NCBI RefSeq assembly: GCF_048544455.1
Contig: NC_133534.1
Coordinates: 223,848,292-223,912,291, forward strand
Length of the DNA: 64,000 nt
Origin: Silene latifolia
Lineage: Eukaryota > Streptophyta > Magnoliopsida > Caryophyllales > Caryophyllaceae
Direction: 5' to 3'
The translations under genes were made by a program, and so were the position numbers. The notes below the pieces were generated by a model. The model was given only the letters and a program-made list of their open reading frames with translations, searched no databases and was not told the DNA's origin. Positions 62,474-64,000 of the stretch are shown piece by piece (positions within the stretch are counted from its first letter, which is position 1; each line of letters opens with the position of its first letter).

Positions 62474-64000
62474 ATGGCGAAGTATGACCTAACGCCTCGA
62501 ATGGCGCCGCATATGGACCGTCATCTTGTATTCCCACTCCTTGAATTCCTACAAGAGCGTCAACTCCACCCTGAAGACCAACTTCTAAAGGGAAAGATCC
62601 ATCTTCTCAACTTCACTAACATGGTTGATTACGCCATGGATATTCACAAATCACTTTACCACACAGATCAAGTTCCTCAAGAGATGATTGATAGGAGAGT
62701 TGATGTTGTTGCCAGATTGAAGTCTTTAGAAGAAGCTGCTGCCCCTTTAATGGCTTTTCTTCAGAACGAGGATAAGGTTCAGGAGTTACGTCCTGATAAA
62801 CAGTATAATCTCCACATGCTCAATGACCGCTATCAGGTCTCTATTATTATTATTACTATTTCCCTTTTTTAATTTGAATGTTAATTAGTAGTAGATTCAT
62901 GTTTTCATTGTTGTCGCAGCTGTTCAATTAGATCTTATCTTACTATTAATGTTTCTGTCGATGCTTCCGGCTATGGTTTTATGTCAATGTGAATTAGAAT
63001 ATACTCCCTTCGTCCCGGTCAATTGTTGTCCTTTGGTTTTGGCACAAAGACCGAGGAATGGAAGGGGCCAATTATAAGATGACAAGTGGACCAAATTGGC
63101 TGCGTTAATGTACAGGCCTACAAATTAGAATGCTAGTTGGGTTTTGATGGGTTTCATGTGGTACTTAATATGGAGTAGAATAGAACAATTGTTATTAGCT
63201 CATCAACCAGCAGCACTTGAATTTCTGAGGTTTTTGGTTTTTCTTTTCTATTTTACGGCGTGGGTAGTCAGTCATATTGTTTGCGGTGTTGATTTGCATG
63301 ATGCTTTTGCACTACACGGCATGTTCTTAGATCTAAGTCACTCGAGTTATTGTCTAAATAAACAGATTGGTCCGGACCAAATAGAAGCACTGTATCAGTT
63401 TGCAAAATTCCAATTTGAATGTGGGAATTACTCGGGAGCAGCTGATTTTCTATACCAGTATAGAGCTCTTTGTACCAACAGTGACAGGAATCTTAGTGCT
63501 TTATGGGGAAAGCTTGCTGCTGAGATTTTGATGCAAAACTGGGATGTTGCTCTTGAAGAACTCAATCGTTTGAAGGAGATCATTGATTCCAAGGTCCTCT
63601 TCTTGTCTCCCCTTTGCTTTTTATTTATTTATATTTATTTATTGTCTGTTTGCTGATGATCAATCATCTCCATTCATGCGGCAGGCATTTGCGTCGCCTT
63701 TGAATCAAGTGCAGAGTAGAATATGGCTCATGCACTGGAGCCTCTTTATCTTTTTCAACCATGACAATGGCAGGAATCTCATCATTGACCTATTTAACCA
63801 GGACAAGTTTGTCATCCACACTCTCCTTTATCTTAAGTTTTTTTTTTACTCTCCGTAGTATTGATTGAAACTCACTTTTATGTGACTTTTAATTAGTGTC
63901 TCATATTTTCAGACAAGTTGTCTGAATTTATTGGTACTACTATATCTGCATTCCCCTCTTTCTCTTTAGTCCTAATATTCTAAGCCCTTTGTTTCTACCT
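62474..64000 (+). CDS. eIF3e: Eukaryotic translation initiation factor 3 subunit E (5' part)
   Basis: eIF3e (INT6) is a PCI-domain subunit of the eIF3 complex, which organises the 40S pre-initiation complex. Exons in the window are 62474-62836, 63366-63593 and 63685-63806, with consistent phase; the gene continues past the window edge. The first 121 residues ([38 protein letters not shown]) are the N-terminal eIF3e domain. Exon 2 begins [20 protein letters not shown]. Exon 3 has NRIWLMHW-type sequence ([19 protein letters not shown]) ending in DLFNQDK. All match plant eIF3e almost residue for residue. The PCI domain itself lies outside the window. Intron 1 (62837-63365) holds one Stowaway-like end near 63002. 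Start choice is clear: it is the first ATG after the TATA box. Confidence 0.95.

Overview
This window is plant nuclear DNA, almost certainly from a eudicot. The host genes have short exons and GT/AG introns, and their protein families are plant-specific or in plant form. The rest is the usual plant mix of Copia and Gypsy LTR elements, L1-type LINEs and small inverted-repeat DNA transposons. A Tat-lineage Gypsy element with antisense genes fits Caryophyllales, where Retand and Ogre relatives are common, but I cannot prove the order from this sequence alone.

Four host genes are readable, all on the + strand. They are a chloroplast fatty-acid exporter of the FAX1 type (9359-11880, 5 exons, 231 aa), a type-C response regulator like ARR22/ARR24 (13308-14063, 2 exons, 129 aa), a large TPR plus J-domain co-chaperone (52563-60540, 11 exons, 1259 aa), and the 5' part of eIF3e (62474 to beyond the window edge). 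They do unrelated jobs and show no sign of being a cluster.

Layout. 1-6224: a minus-strand Copia element in tandem form, with two near-identical 1552-bp LTRs and a shortened interior. 7448-8085: a LINE 3' end. 8162-9176: a Mutator-type inverted-repeat element ending about 180 bp before the FAX1 start codon. 15456-16412: a Tourist-like MITE with an hAT-type MITE inserted in it. 16517-51384: one 3.5-kb truncated LINE (D, minus strand) split into two halves by 31.3 kb of later insertions. The first insertion was LTR element A (18180-49493). A was then invaded by Copia element B (18883-27611) and by a 19.4-kb Gypsy/Tat element C (30042-49400). Target-site repeats support D (18 bp), A (5 bp, one mismatch) and C (5 bp exact); B has none. 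LTR divergence judged by eye (A about 4%, B about 2%, C under 0.5% outside special clusters) agrees with this order. A second LINE end (E, 51449-52304) lies just upstream of the TPR-J gene.

The most striking object is element C. It carries gag, protease, RT, two RNase H domains and integrase in sense. Between pol and the 3' LTR, on the opposite strand, it carries two gene-like units related to plant mobile domain (PMD/DUF7745-like) proteins. Its two LTRs are almost identical except in three clusters built on a GCAGC hairpin motif, which may be real hypervariability or a sequencing artefact. Other items to note are an in-frame duplicated splice acceptor in FAX1, an upstream ORF overlapping the TPR-J start codon, and FxFG-like motifs in the TPR-J N-terminus.

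All gene models were read by eye from splice signals and family resemblance. No database search or transcript evidence was available.
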